DNA from: Eubacterium sp. AF22-8LB
GTDB taxonomy: Bacteria; Bacillota_I; Bacilli_A; Erysipelotrichales; Erysipelotrichaceae
Direction: 5' to 3'
Assembly (NCBI RefSeq): GCF_003458715.1
Contig: NZ_QRVI01000001.1
Location: 132,243-196,242 of the forward strand
Length of the DNA stretch: 64,000 nt
The first letter of the stretch is position 1. Each line of letters starts with the position of its first letter. The notes under the pieces are model-generated. The model was not told where the DNA came from and ran no database searches. It saw nothing but the letters and a program-made list of their open reading frames with translations. Positions 1 through 8,381 of this stretch are shown one piece after another. The position numbers were made by a program, and so were the translations under genes.

Positions 1-318
1 TTCTATAAGACAAGATGCAATTTACCTGAAGGAAATCATAAACGTACCATACAGACATTTTATTCTCATGATCCACTTGCAAAAACAGCGAAATTAGCCG
101 GCTTTAAAATGTGCTGGATTGATTTTTCTTCTCTTGAAGAAGGTACAGAAATTAAAAGGCGTGCAGATGCATATACCTATATGGGAACGCTAGGAGAACG
201 CTACTCTATCATGAATCGCTTTCTGCCTCCTAGCTATCGCATGTTTCAGCCACCCACAACGCTTTATGACAGTATGATTTATGTCTCAAATGCATCACCA
301 ACAAAGATTATTGAATGA
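1..318 (+). CDS. 3' end of an unrecognised gene (partial)
   Basis: The reading frame is open from base 1 to the TGA at 316-318, giving at least 105 C-terminal residues; an internal Met at 109 is not needed as a start because the frame is already open upstream and the codon use is gene-like. The visible protein is soluble-looking, with a Pro/Arg/Tyr-rich stretch (RFLPPSYRMFQPP) near the end and no membrane segment or signal. I do not recognise the family. It ends about 50 nt before the TPP riboswitch, so it belongs to an upstream transcription unit. The rest of the gene lies outside the window. Confidence 0.6.
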   Translation, partial: FYKTRCNLPEGNHKRTIQTFYSHDPLAKTAKLAGFKMCWIDFSSLEEGTEIKRRADAYTYMGTLGERYSIMNRFLPPSYRMFQPPTTLYDSMIYVSNASPTKIIE

Positions 319-365
319 TTATTGATTTACATGTTACAAAGGAACTATAATAAACATGTTGAAAA

Positions 366-445
366 AATGGGGAGCTGAGTGGCTGAGAGTAGGTTCGACC
401 TTGACCCTGAAACCTGATTTGGATAATGCCAACGTAAGGATGATA
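366..445 (+). promoter_or_regulatory. TPP riboswitch (THI element)
   Basis: The sequence carries the diagnostic THI-box pieces in order: GGGGAGCTGAGTGGCTGAGA at the start, the ACCCTGAAACCTGATTTGG core, and ATAATGCCAACGTAAGGA at the end. These are the conserved pyrimidine- and pyrophosphate-sensor helices of the thiamin pyrophosphate aptamer. It precedes thiD and cytX, both thiamin precursor genes, and is followed by an intrinsic terminator, so control is probably by transcription termination when TPP is bound. Confidence 0.95.
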
Positions 446-460
446 TCTTTATTGTATGTT

Positions 461-498
461 AGCTGCAGATTAGGTTTTTCTGCAGCTTTTTGTTTTTT
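461..498 (+). terminator. Riboswitch expression-platform terminator
   Basis: AGCTGCAG (461-468) pairs perfectly with CTGCAGCT (480-487) and is followed by a T-rich run to about 498. It lies between the TPP aptamer and thiD, so it is the likely off-state structure. Confidence 0.9.
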
Positions 499-573
499 GA
501 TCAGAATATGGCGGCAAATTGGGGGCACCACCTTATGTCGCATTAAAAAAGTAATGCAGGAAGGAGATAGAAA

Positions 574-1383
574 ATGAAAACAGCATTAACAATCGCTGGA
601 AGTGATTCCAGCGGAGGCGCTGGTATCCAGGCGGATATCAAAACAATGTGCGCAAATCACGTATTTGCGACGAGTGCAATTACAGCACTAACGGCACAGA
701 ATACATTAGGTGTTACAGGAATTATGGAAGTAACGCCAGAATTTCTTGGAGAGCAGCTGGATGCAGTCTTTACAGATATTTATCCAGATGCTGTGAAGAT
801 TGGAATGGTTTCTAGTTCTGATCTGATTCGTATGATTGCTTCAAAACTGCAGGAATATAAGGCAGCTAATATTGTTGTGGATCCGGTGATGGTCGCAACA
901 AGCGGCGCAAAACTTATTAGTGATGATGCAATTGAAACATTGAAAAAAGAATTGTTGCCTTTAGCAACAGTCATTACACCAAATATTCCAGAAGCAGAAG
1001 TTCTAGCGGATATGAAGATTGCAAATGAAGAAGAAATGATTATCGCTGCTGAAAAAATTTCTAAGAAATTTGGATGTGCAATTCTGGTAAAAGGTGGTCA
1101 TCAAATCAATGATGCAAATGATCTGTTGTATAGAGATGACGCATATACATGGTTTCATGGAAAACGTATTAACAACTCTAATACACATGGAACAGGATGT
1201 ACATTATCCAGTGCTATCGCATCCAATCTTGCAAAGGGATATGATTTGGATACATCCGTAAAACGTGCAAAGGATTATATCTCTGGAGCATTGAATGCAA
1301 TGCTTGATCTTGGTAACGGATCTGGACCAATGGATCATTCATTCGCAATTGATAATGAATATGCAAAGGAGAATGTTCAATGA
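574..1383 (+). CDS. thiD: Hydroxymethylpyrimidine/phosphomethylpyrimidine kinase
   Basis: This 269-residue protein opens with LTIAGSDSSGGAGIQADIKT, the hallmark start of ThiD, and carries VDPVMVATSG in the middle and the ribokinase-like anion hole NTHGTGCTLSSAIASN near residue 208. It phosphorylates HMP twice to give HMP-PP for thiamin synthesis in the cytoplasm. Length is normal for the family. An AGGAAGGAG ribosome site precedes the ATG. It overlaps cytX by four bases (ATGA), so the two are translationally coupled and both sit behind the TPP riboswitch. No other thi genes are near, which fits salvage of imported HMP rather than full synthesis. Confidence 0.96.
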   Translation: MKTALTIAGSDSSGGAGIQADIKTMCANHVFATSAITALTAQNTLGVTGIMEVTPEFLGEQLDAVFTDIYPDAVKIGMVSSSDLIRMIASKLQEYKAANIVVDPVMVATSGAKLISDDAIETLKKELLPLATVITPNIPEAEVLADMKIANEEEMIIAAEKISKKFGCAILVKGGHQINDANDLLYRDDAYTWFHGKRINNSNTHGTGCTLSSAIASNLAKGYDLDTSVKRAKDYISGALNAMLDLGNGSGPMDHSFAIDNEYAKENVQ

Positions 1384-2543
1384 AGAAAACTTCTTTGTTT
1401 GAAAATGCATTGATCTGGTTTGGTGCAGGTGTTTCTATTGCAGAAATACTGACAGGTACATATCTTGCACCTTTAGGATTGAAAAATGGTATTTTAGCCA
1501 TTGTGGCTGGACATGTCATTGGCTGTATCTTATTGTTCCTGGCTGGTGTTATTGGTGGGAAAATGCGCTTAAGTGCGATGGATTCTACAAAGATGAGCTT
1601 TGGACAGAAAGGTTGTCTTTTGTTTGCGGCATTAAATGTACTGCAGCTTGTTGGATGGACAGCAATCATGATTTATGATGGTGCACTTGCGGCAGATGGT
1701 ATTATGCATACAGGTGCATGGATCTGGTGTTTGATTATTGGTATCTTGATTCTTGTATGGATTGGTGTTGGTATTACAAACCTTGGAAAAATCAATACAG
1801 TTGCGATGGTTGCTTTATTTGTTTTAACTTTAATGCTTAGTAAATTTATCTTCTTTGATGGAAACAGTGCAGTTGTATGTACAGAAGCAATGACGTTTGG
1901 TGCGGGTGTTGAACTTGCAATTGCGATGCCTTTGAGCTGGCTGCCTTTGATCAGTGACTATACACGTGAAGCGGAAGATCCTGTGAAGGCTAGTTTAGTT
2001 AGTAGTATTGTGTATGGAATCGTTAGCTGCTGGATGTATTTGATTGGTTTAGGTGCGGCTTTATTTACAGGAGAATATGATATTGCACAGATCATGTTGA
2101 AAGCAGGTTTGGGTATTGCGGGATTATTGATCATTGTATTCTCTACAGTTACAACAACATTCCTGGATGCTTATTCTGCAGGTATTTCTAATGAATCTAT
2201 CGTGCCAAAGTGGAATGGAAAACACGTAGCAATGGTTGTAACTGTTGTTGGTACAATTGCGGCAATTGTATATCCAATGGATAATATTACTGATTTCCTG
2301 TATTTGATTGGTTCTGTATTTGCTCCTATGATTGCAATCCAGATTGCTGATTTCTTTATTCTAAAGAATGATAAAAGAAATGTAGAATTTGATGTACTGA
2401 ATCTTGTATTATGGCTTGTCGGATTTGTTGTGTATCGCTGTTTTATGCAGATTGATACACCTGTTGGAAATACAATTCCATGTATGATCATTACAATTCT
2501 GTTAAGTGTTGTAATTCACAAGATTACCAAAAAGAACAATTAA
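1380..2543 (+). CDS. cytX: Hydroxymethylpyrimidine transporter CytX (NCS1 family)
   Basis: A 387-residue polytopic membrane protein with about 12 hydrophobic segments. The N-terminal region (IWFGAGVSIAEILTGTYLAPLG) and the segment MPLSWLPLISDYTRE are typical of cytosine permease/NCS1 carriers. Its start overlaps the thiD stop, and the operon is under a TPP riboswitch, which in known genomes marks the CytX branch that imports the thiamin pyrimidine HMP. Context, more than sequence, decides HMP rather than cytosine as substrate. A terminator-like hairpin follows at 2566. Confidence 0.9.
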   Translation: MKKTSLFENALIWFGAGVSIAEILTGTYLAPLGLKNGILAIVAGHVIGCILLFLAGVIGGKMRLSAMDSTKMSFGQKGCLLFAALNVLQLVGWTAIMIYDGALAADGIMHTGAWIWCLIIGILILVWIGVGITNLGKINTVAMVALFVLTLMLSKFIFFDGNSAVVCTEAMTFGAGVELAIAMPLSWLPLISDYTREAEDPVKASLVSSIVYGIVSCWMYLIGLGAALFTGEYDIAQIMLKAGLGIAGLLIIVFSTVTTTFLDAYSAGISNESIVPKWNGKHVAMVVTVVGTIAAIVYPMDNITDFLYLIGSVFAPMIAIQIADFFILKNDKRNVEFDVLNLVLWLVGFVVYRCFMQIDTPVGNTIPCMIITILLSVVIHKITKKNN

Positions 2544-2565
2544 AATATAGATTTATGAAAAAATG

Positions 2566-2617
2566 AAAAAGGATGGAATGGAATTCTTGAAAATGGACTT
2601 TATTCGATCCTTTTTAT
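2566..2617 (+). terminator. Probable terminator after cytX
   Basis: AAAAAGGAT (2566-2574) can pair with ATCCTTTTT (2607-2615), giving a hairpin with a long loop that ends in Ts, 23 nt after the cytX stop and before the T-box leader. Confidence 0.6.
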
Positions 2618-2639
2618 ATTGACGGTACATATTTGCTTC

Positions 2640-2914
2640 AGTATAGTTGAAGTATCAAAGGCAATGACGAAGAGCACTGTTTTGCTAAGAAACTAATAAG
2701 AGAGTCCGACATTTGGTGAAAGCGGATAGTGGAAACAAAATCAGTAAATCACTTCTGAGCTTGTGTGCTGAAATATAGTAAGTATACACCTAATAAATCA
2801 CGTTACAGGTTTCGGACTTGTTGGAGTCTAGTAGAGTGGCATAGTTTTCTATGCAAATTGAGTGGTACCGCGGATATCAGATTCGTCTCATGATTTGGGA
2901 TGAATCTTTTTTTG
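2640..2914 (+). promoter_or_regulatory. T-box leader, probably isoleucine-specific (ATC specifier)
   Basis: The leader has the Stem I proximal motif GGCAATGACGAAGAGCA, the AGAGAGTCC and GGTGAAA distal motifs, and the T-box antiterminator sequence GAGTGGTACCGCGG at 2860-2873. The specifier is read as ATC at 2748-2750, just before ACTTCTGAGC, the usual position. The following hairpin (2879-2907, AGATTCGTCTCA pairing with TGGGATGAATCT) plus seven Ts is the terminator. Uncharged tRNA-Ile would favour read-through into brnQ, fitting a branched-chain amino acid carrier. The specifier assignment is inferred from alignment by eye. Confidence 0.93.
2879..2914 (+). terminator. T-box terminator hairpin
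   Basis: A 12-bp stem (AGATTCGTCTCA / TGGGATGAATCT with two wobble pairs) and a five-base loop is followed by TTTTTTT. It lies directly downstream of the ACCGCGG antiterminator element and competes with it. Confidence 0.92.
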
Positions 2915-2934
2915 TGTGCTGGAGGAAAAAAGAA

Positions 2935-3468
2935 ATGAAATTAAGCAAAAAGAATATGGTGGTTATCAGTTTTATGTTGTTCTCACTGTTCTTTGGAGCT
3001 GGAAATTTAATCTTTCCACCATTCTTAGGACAAAATGCAGGAGAACATACGTTTACTGCGATGGCTGGTTTTTTATTAACAGCGGTTGTATTGCCAGTGC
3101 TTGGTGTCATTTTTGTTGCTAGATTTGATGGATTAGATAAGTTAAGTGGAAAAGCTGGAAAACGTTTTGCATTCATATTTACAGTATTGATTTATCTTTC
3201 TATTGGACCTGGTCTAGGTATTCCGCGTGCAGCTTCTGTTCCGTTTGAAATGGCAGTTTCACCATATTTGCCAAACGATGCAAATCGTACGCTATGGATG
3301 GTTTTATACTCTGTTCTTTTCTTTCTTGTTGCGTTATGGCTGTGTTTGAATCCTGGTAAACTTGTGCAGCGTATTGGAAGGGTATTAACACCTAGCTTAT
3401 TGATTTTGCTTGTTCTTTTGTTTATCAGTTTTGTGACAAAAGGAAATGTCAATGGAACATCGTATTAA
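2935..3468 (+). pseudogene. brnQ: Branched-chain amino acid carrier BrnQ, truncated after ~177 codons
   Basis: The start is the ATG at 2935 behind GGAGGAAAAAAGAA; an in-frame ATG at 2851 lies inside the T-box and is not used. The protein begins MKLSKKNMVVISFMLFSLFF, then GAGNLIFPP, a classic BrnQ/LIVCS start. It stops at residue 177, whereas the family is about 430-450 residues with 12 membrane segments; only five or six segments remain. The last residues (GNVNGTSY) run into the integrase fragment, so the 3' part was lost at a junction near 3446-3452. The T-box leader in front is complete, so a regulated promoter now drives a broken transporter and the recombinase remnant. Confidence 0.9.
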
Positions 3469-4348
3469 AGAAAATACGTTGATGACCAAACAAAATATCT
3501 TTTATCATCATATCGTTCCCTATCTTGGTGAAATGAAACTAGATGAAATTACTCCAAAAGATATTATCCATTGGCAAGATCAAGTCATGAAAGATAACAA
3601 CTATAAACAGACGTATCTTAAAACGATCCATAATCAACTCAGTGCTTTATTTAATTATGCTGTTAGATTTTATGGATTAAAAAACAATCCTGCTAGACTT
3701 GCCGGTAACATGGGTAAAGAAGAAGTTAGTGAAATGAAGTTCTGGGCTAAGGAAGAACATCTTACTTTCTCTAGAGCAATGATGAATAAAGAAGAAAGTT
3801 ATCATGCATTTGAAATCTTGTATTGGTGTGGCATACGTCTTGGTGAGCTGCTTGCCTTAACAGCTGAAGATTTTGATTTTGAAAAGAAAACTTTAAGAAT
3901 TAACAAATCCTATCAGCATATTAAAGGTAAAGATGTTATCACAACGCCTAAAACTAGAAAAAGTAATCGCGTATTAACACTTCCTGATTTTCTATCCGAT
4001 GAGATGCAAGATTATATCTCTAGACTCCTCTACTTAAAAGTTGATGATCGTATCTTTACAATCACTAAATCCGGTCTTCATCATGAAATGGATCGAGGAT
4101 GCAGAGAAACCGGTGTTAAAAGAATACGTGTCCATGATTTAAGACATTCCCACGTATCTATGCTGATTGAAATGGGATTTAGTGCTGTAGATATCGCAAA
4201 TCGTGTTGGACATGAAAGTGTTAAAGTAACCTATCGATACGCGCATATGTTTCCTAATAAAGATCTAATGATTGCTAAAAAATTAAACATTTCAAGAAAT
4301 GGTGAAAAAGATGAGCAAGAAGAACCTGGATCAAAATGGGAGACTTAG
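3446..4348 (+). pseudogene. Tyrosine recombinase (integrase), N-terminally truncated
   Basis: The 300-residue frame matches the core-binding domain (ENTLMTKQNIFYHHIVPYLG, residues ~8-90) and the catalytic domain of Tn916/phage-type integrases. The catalytic set is visible: Arg in WCGIRLGELLAL, HDLRHSH with Arg, GHESVKVTYRYAH with the His and the Tyr nucleophile. Family members have an extra N-terminal arm-binding domain of roughly 60-80 residues that is missing here. An in-frame stop at 3434-3436, inside the brnQ frame, blocks any longer product. It could be translated from ATG 3446 or 3452 but has no good ribosome site, so it is probably a deletion relic. Confidence 0.85.
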
Positions 4349-4643
4349 AAACGTAGTTGTAGGATTTAGAATGTCTGAAGAAGAAGTTGATCTGCTAAAT
4401 CGTAGAGTTCTAATTTCAGGACTCACAAAGCAAGAATTTATAATCAACTCTATACTAGGAAAAGAAGTAACAGTTTATGGCAATCCATATGTATTCAGAA
4501 GTCTACAAGATGAACTTATTAAGTTTATCAAACTTTATGGCAAAGGATTGGAAGATGAAAATGATGATGAAATGCTTGAATTAACACTAAAAACGATACT
4601 TGCGATGCGAAAAAAAGGAAAGACAGAAGTTTATCCTGTGTAA
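4311..4643 (+). CDS. MobC-like / ribbon-helix-helix mobilisation protein
   Basis: A 110-residue basic protein. The stretch RNVVVGFRMSEEEVDLLNRR followed by SGLTKQEFIINSILGKEV has the beta strand-helix-helix layout of RHH relaxosome accessory proteins (MobC-like) found on integrative and mobilisable elements, where they bind oriT with a relaxase. No relaxase is present. It overlaps the integrase end by 38 bases; ATG 4311 is chosen over 4299 because of GGTG six bases upstream. A terminator follows. It is the second intact-looking remnant of the mobile element; function today is doubtful. Confidence 0.65.
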   Translation: MSKKNLDQNGRLRNVVVGFRMSEEEVDLLNRRVLISGLTKQEFIINSILGKEVTVYGNPYVFRSLQDELIKFIKLYGKGLEDENDDEMLELTLKTILAMRKKGKTEVYPV

Positions 4644-4656
4644 GCAAACTCTCACG

Positions 4657-4682
4657 AAAGCCTTATTTTAAAGGCTTTTTTA
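4657..4682 (+). terminator. Terminator after the MobC-like gene
   Basis: AAAGCCTT (4657-4664) pairs with AAGGCTTT (4671-4678), followed by a T run. Confidence 0.88.
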
Positions 4683-5150
4683 ATGTTTTTACGAACCTGT
4701 AAACCGTGGTTAACCTCCGATTAACAAGTTGGGCTATTTTTAACCAAAATCACCCTATTTTGACTCAAAAAGCAGTCAATTTTCGTGATTTTTGCCTGAG
4801 CTTTTGAAAAAACGTCAATTTTGGACCCTTATGAAAGCCTTTAGTTAAGGCCCTAAATACAAAATACGTTTTCAAAATGTTTTCAGCACCACTTGAGACA
4901 TTAAAAAAAGCCCTTGAATAAAGGACTTTTTCAACTTTTGATTGATCATTTGTAGCCGATTCCCCGTATTTTTCGTAAATATCCTCCCGCCATATTCGTT
5001 GATTTAACACCAATTTTTACTTTCTTTTTTCAGTATTTTTTTCGATAATTATCTCAAAGGTTTCGTATAGGATAATTTACTTTTATTAACGGAAAACCGC
5101 ATAAACACAAGGCTTCTCGATACTTTCTTTTGTTTTTTTACCAAACAAAA
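4683..5150. other. Gene-free scar region downstream of the element remnant
   Basis: About 470 bases with no convincing gene. It is rich in TTTTGACTC/GTCAATTTT-like fragments, similar in style to the repeats at 23297-23449, and contains a two-way hairpin at 4904-4931 (AAAAAGCCCTT / AAGGACTTTTT). No clear attachment-site repeat was found by eye, and the 3' half of brnQ is not here. It probably represents the decayed outer part of the mobile element. Confidence 0.5.
4904..4931. terminator. Bidirectional terminator-like hairpin
   Basis: AAAAAGCCCTT and AAGGACTTTTT form an 10-11 bp stem with one mismatch, a four-base loop and A/T runs on both sides. No gene end lies next to it; it may be left over from a lost gene. 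Confidence 0.55.
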
Positions 5151-5179
5151 AGACCCTGCATTTTTTCAACGCAAGGTCT
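5145..5179 (-). terminator. Terminator downstream of guaA
   Basis: On the minus strand AGACCTTGC (5179-5171) pairs with GCAGGGTCT (5159-5151), one mismatch, then TTTTTGTTT. It lies about 105 nt after the guaA stop. Confidence 0.8.
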
Positions 5180-5284
5180 CATTTTTTATTTCTTATTTAG
5201 TTTTCTAAGTAGTTCTTAGATCAGTTCCCATGGAAAATGAAAATTACATATTCGTGGGGATTGATGTTGGATTCTACATTGATA

Positions 5285-6832
5285 TTATTCGAACTCGATT
5301 GTTCCAGGAGGCTTACTAGTAAGGTCATACATTACACGGTTAACCCCACGAACCTCATTGATAATACGAGACATAACTTTATTTAATACTTCATATGGAA
5401 TCTGAGCAGATTCAGCAGTCATAAAGTCAATTGTATTAACGGCACGTAAAGCGATGGCATAATCATATGTTCTTTCATCACCCATAACACCTACTGAACG
5501 CATGTTTGTCAATGCTGCAAAGTATTGACCGATTGAACGATCCAATCCAGCATTTGCGATTTCTTCACGATAAATGGCATCTGCATCTTGGACAATTTTT
5601 ACTTTTTCTTCAGTAACTTCACCAATGATACGAATTCCTAAACCAGGTCCTGGGAAAGGTTGTCTGAATACTAAGTATTCAGGAATACCTAATTCCAAAC
5701 CAGCTTTACGAACTTCATCCTTGAATAAGTCACGTAATGGTTCAATGATTTCCTTGAAATCTACATGATCAGGAAGTCCACCAACGTTGTGGTGAGATTT
5801 AATTACAGCAGATTCTCCACCTAAACCACTCTCAACAACATCTGGATAAATTGTTCCTTGAACTAAGAAATCCACTTTTCCAATTTTCTTAGCCTCTTCT
5901 TCAAATACACGAATGAATTCTTCACCAATGATCTTACGCTTTGCTTCTGGTTCTTCAACACCCTTTAGCTTTTCATAATATCTTTGTTGCGCATTTACAC
6001 GAATGAAATTTAATTCATATGGACCTTCTGGACCAAATACAGCCTCTACTTCATCCCCTTCGTTTTTACGAAGTAAACCATGATCAACAAATACACATGT
6101 CAATTGGTTACCAATTGCTTTTGATAATAATACAGCTGCAACAGAAGAGTCTACACCACCACTAAGGGCACATAAAACTTTTCCATCTCCAACCTTTTCA
6201 CGAATAGCTTTAATTTGTTCTTCAACAAAGTTATCCATTCTCCAGTCACCACAGCATCCACAAACACCACGAACGAAGTTGTATAACATTTTTGAACCTT
6301 CTTGTGTATGTAATACTTCTGGATGGAACTGAATAGCATATAATCCTTTTTCTGCATTTTCACTTGATGCACAAGGACAATTATCTGTATGAGACGTAAT
6401 TTCAAAACCAGGTGCTACCTGTGAAATATAGTCAAAGTGTGACATCCAGCAAATTGTTTTTTCAGATACACCCTCAAAGATTTTAGAAGAAGTCTTATCC
6501 ACAAGAACCTCTGTCTTACCATATTCACGGTGATCTGCTTTTTCTACTTTTCCACCCAATACATGCATCATCAATTGTGCGCCATAGCAAAGGCCAAGAA
6601 CTGGAATACCCAATTCAAACAATTCTTTTGAATATGTAGGTGAATCTGGTTCATAACAACTATTTGGTCCTCCAGTTAAGATGATTCCCTTTGGATTCAT
6701 AGCTTTGATTTTTTCTAAATCTGTTTTATATGAATAAATTTCACAATATACATTGCACTCACGAACACGACGTGCAACCAACTGATTATATTGTCCTCCA
6801 AAATCAAGAACAATGACTAATTCTTTTTTCAT
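5285..6832 (-). CDS. guaA: GMP synthase (glutamine-hydrolysing)
   Basis: Full-length, 515 residues. The N-terminal class I amidotransferase domain shows GLCYGAQLM (nucleophile Cys, residue ~82) and FHPEVLHT; the ATP-pyrophosphatase P-loop is ALSGGVDSSVAAV (~222); the C-terminal dimerisation domain ends RVMYDLTSKPPGTIEFE, the invariant GuaA tail. It converts XMP to GMP in purine synthesis. An AGGAGG site precedes the ATG. A promoter overlaps the end of the upstream gene, so guaA can be transcribed alone. Confidence 0.98.
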   Translation of the reverse strand: MKKELVIVLDFGGQYNQLVARRVRECNVYCEIYSYKTDLEKIKAMNPKGIILTGGPNSCYEPDSPTYSKELFELGIPVLGLCYGAQLMMHVLGGKVEKADHREYGKTEVLVDKTSSKIFEGVSEKTICWMSHFDYISQVAPGFEITSHTDNCPCASSENAEKGLYAIQFHPEVLHTQEGSKMLYNFVRGVCGCCGDWRMDNFVEEQIKAIREKVGDGKVLCALSGGVDSSVAAVLLSKAIGNQLTCVFVDHGLLRKNEGDEVEAVFGPEGPYELNFIRVNAQQRYYEKLKGVEEPEAKRKIIGEEFIRVFEEEAKKIGKVDFLVQGTIYPDVVESGLGGESAVIKSHHNVGGLPDHVDFKEIIEPLRDLFKDEVRKAGLELGIPEYLVFRQPFPGPGLGIRIIGEVTEEKVKIVQDADAIYREEIANAGLDRSIGQYFAALTNMRSVGVMGDERTYDYAIALRAVNTIDFMTAESAQIPYEVLNKVMSRIINEVRGVNRVMYDLTSKPPGTIEFE

Positions 6833-6861
6833 TGCGTCCTCCTAATGTTTCCCTAAACAAT

Positions 6862-6890
6862 ATTATAAAGTAGCAACCAATTATTTACAA
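6862..6890 (-). promoter_or_regulatory. Probable sigma-A promoter of guaA
   Basis: On the minus strand TTGTAA (6890-6885) and a perfect TATAAT (6867-6862) are 17 bases apart, about 30 bases before the guaA start. The -35 hexamer overlaps the stop codon of the upstream fusion gene. Confidence 0.75.
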
Positions 6891-8380
6891 CGCTTTAAAT
6901 AATCAATTACCCCATTTAAATCCTTACACGAATCTTGAATATATTCCTTCATCTCGTCATCTGGCGCAATCTGATCTTGAATAAAGATGGAATGCATCTT
7001 CGCATTGGCCGCTGCCATAATTCCATGCTTACTGTCCTCTAACACTAAACAATTTTCTGGTTCCATCCCTAATCTTTCAGCAGCTGCCAAGAAAACATCT
7101 GGAGCCGGCTTTGATTTATATCCCTCTTTAGAAGAAACAATCACATTTGGACTTAACACAAAACCAGCATGCGACAAGAACTTTTTGATAGCCTGAGGAT
7201 GCGAACTAGAAGCAACCGCATAAGGAATCTTATTCTCTTCAATATACTCAATTAGATTCTGCAAGCCAATCATGTTAGCACTACCTGGCTCTTTAAAGTA
7301 TTTAAAGAAATAATCCACGCGCTCTTCTTGAATTTCTTCCATAACTCTTGTCACACCTGGATACATCATTTCAAACTCTGCAACCTTTCTTGAATCACAA
7401 CCAATTAATGGCTCTGGAAAATAGTCTGGACAAGAAACACCCAATTCTTTAGCCTTCTCTTTAAATTCATCCTTAAACATAATTTCCGTATTAAACATCA
7501 AACCATCCATATCAAAGATGACCGCTTTAATTTTTGGCTTTCTAAAAAACTCAATCAAACATTGCGTACCCAAATCTGCCATGCCACGATCCATTAAATC
7601 CACATATTCTTCGATAACACGATTTACACCATACAAAGGAAAGCTTGCCTCTTGTACCGCAATCTTTAAATCCTTCACAAAATGCTTCACATAAAAACCA
7701 GGCGCATAATCATTTTCTAACATCTTCTTACCTTGAAAATCCAATTGTTTAGATCCCGCTGCTCCATTACGCAAGAAACGATATACAAAAGATTCATCCA
7801 CATCTTTACAATTCAAATATGACATGGCTTCACAAATACCTTGTAGCGTATTCGCAATCATAATTTGATTTGCCATCTTGACATGTTGTCCACAACCTGC
7901 CAAACCACAATATTCAATTTGTGTTCCAAACGCTTCAAAGATTTCTTTATTCGTTTCAAAATCCTCTTTATCTGCACCAACCAATACAGTTAAAGTACCA
8001 TTCTTAGCTCCCGTATCTCCACCAGTGACTGGCGCATCCAATACATGAACACCCGATTCTTTACCTTTTGTATATAATTCTTTAGCTAATTTTGGACTTG
8101 AAGTTGTAAAATCAATACAAGTTTTACCCGCTTCAATACAACCAAAAATCACATCATATACTTCTTTAACATCACTAGGAAAACCGACCATTGTACAAAC
8201 TACATCTACATTGGATGTCAAAGACTCAATCGATTCTTCTAAAATAGCACCTGCATTTTTAGCTTGTTCTACCCTTTCTGGATGTCTTGCGTATACATGC
8301 ACTTCATACCCCTTATTCAACAAATGAATCACCATTGGCTGGCCCATAATGCCAGCACCTATCCAACCTATTTTTCTCAT
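6881..8380 (-). CDS. Fusion: beta-hydroxyacid dehydrogenase + HAD phosphatase
   Basis: A 499-residue two-domain protein. Residues 1-~280 are a 3-hydroxyisobutyrate/tartronate-semialdehyde reductase type enzyme: Rossmann motif IGWIGAGIMGQPM, substrate motif DAPVTGGDTGAKNGTL (~115-130), catalytic Lys in GQHVKMANQ (~168). Residues ~283-499 are a beta-phosphoglucomutase-like HAD hydrolase: VIFDMDGLMFNTE (Asp290, Asp292), VASSSHPQA, KSKPAPDVF and LEDSKHG. All key residues of both domains are present, so this looks like a real bifunctional enzyme, not a frameshift artefact. Substrates cannot be read from sequence. It begins two bases before the stop of the next upstream gene region, so it is co-transcribed. 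Confidence 0.88.
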   Translation of the reverse strand: MRKIGWIGAGIMGQPMVIHLLNKGYEVHVYARHPERVEQAKNAGAILEESIESLTSNVDVVCTMVGFPSDVKEVYDVIFGCIEAGKTCIDFTTSSPKLAKELYTKGKESGVHVLDAPVTGGDTGAKNGTLTVLVGADKEDFETNKEIFEAFGTQIEYCGLAGCGQHVKMANQIMIANTLQGICEAMSYLNCKDVDESFVYRFLRNGAAGSKQLDFQGKKMLENDYAPGFYVKHFVKDLKIAVQEASFPLYGVNRVIEEYVDLMDRGMADLGTQCLIEFFRKPKIKAVIFDMDGLMFNTEIMFKDEFKEKAKELGVSCPDYFPEPLIGCDSRKVAEFEMMYPGVTRVMEEIQEERVDYFFKYFKEPGSANMIGLQNLIEYIEENKIPYAVASSSHPQAIKKFLSHAGFVLSPNVIVSSKEGYKSKPAPDVFLAAAERLGMEPENCLVLEDSKHGIMAAANAKMHSIFIQDQIAPDDEMKEYIQDSCKDLNGVIDYLKRCK

Positions 8381-8381
8381 T

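Noticed and set aside
356..577. 73-residue frame across the TPP riboswitch
   Set aside because: The RNA motif explains the sequence; no ribosome site or similarity.
1214..1669. 151-residue frame antisense to thiD/cytX
   Set aside because: Overlaps two clear genes and has no ribosome site.
4765..5013. 82-residue minus-strand frame in the element scar
   Set aside because: No family resemblance, AT-rich, contains a terminator-like hairpin; judged chance.
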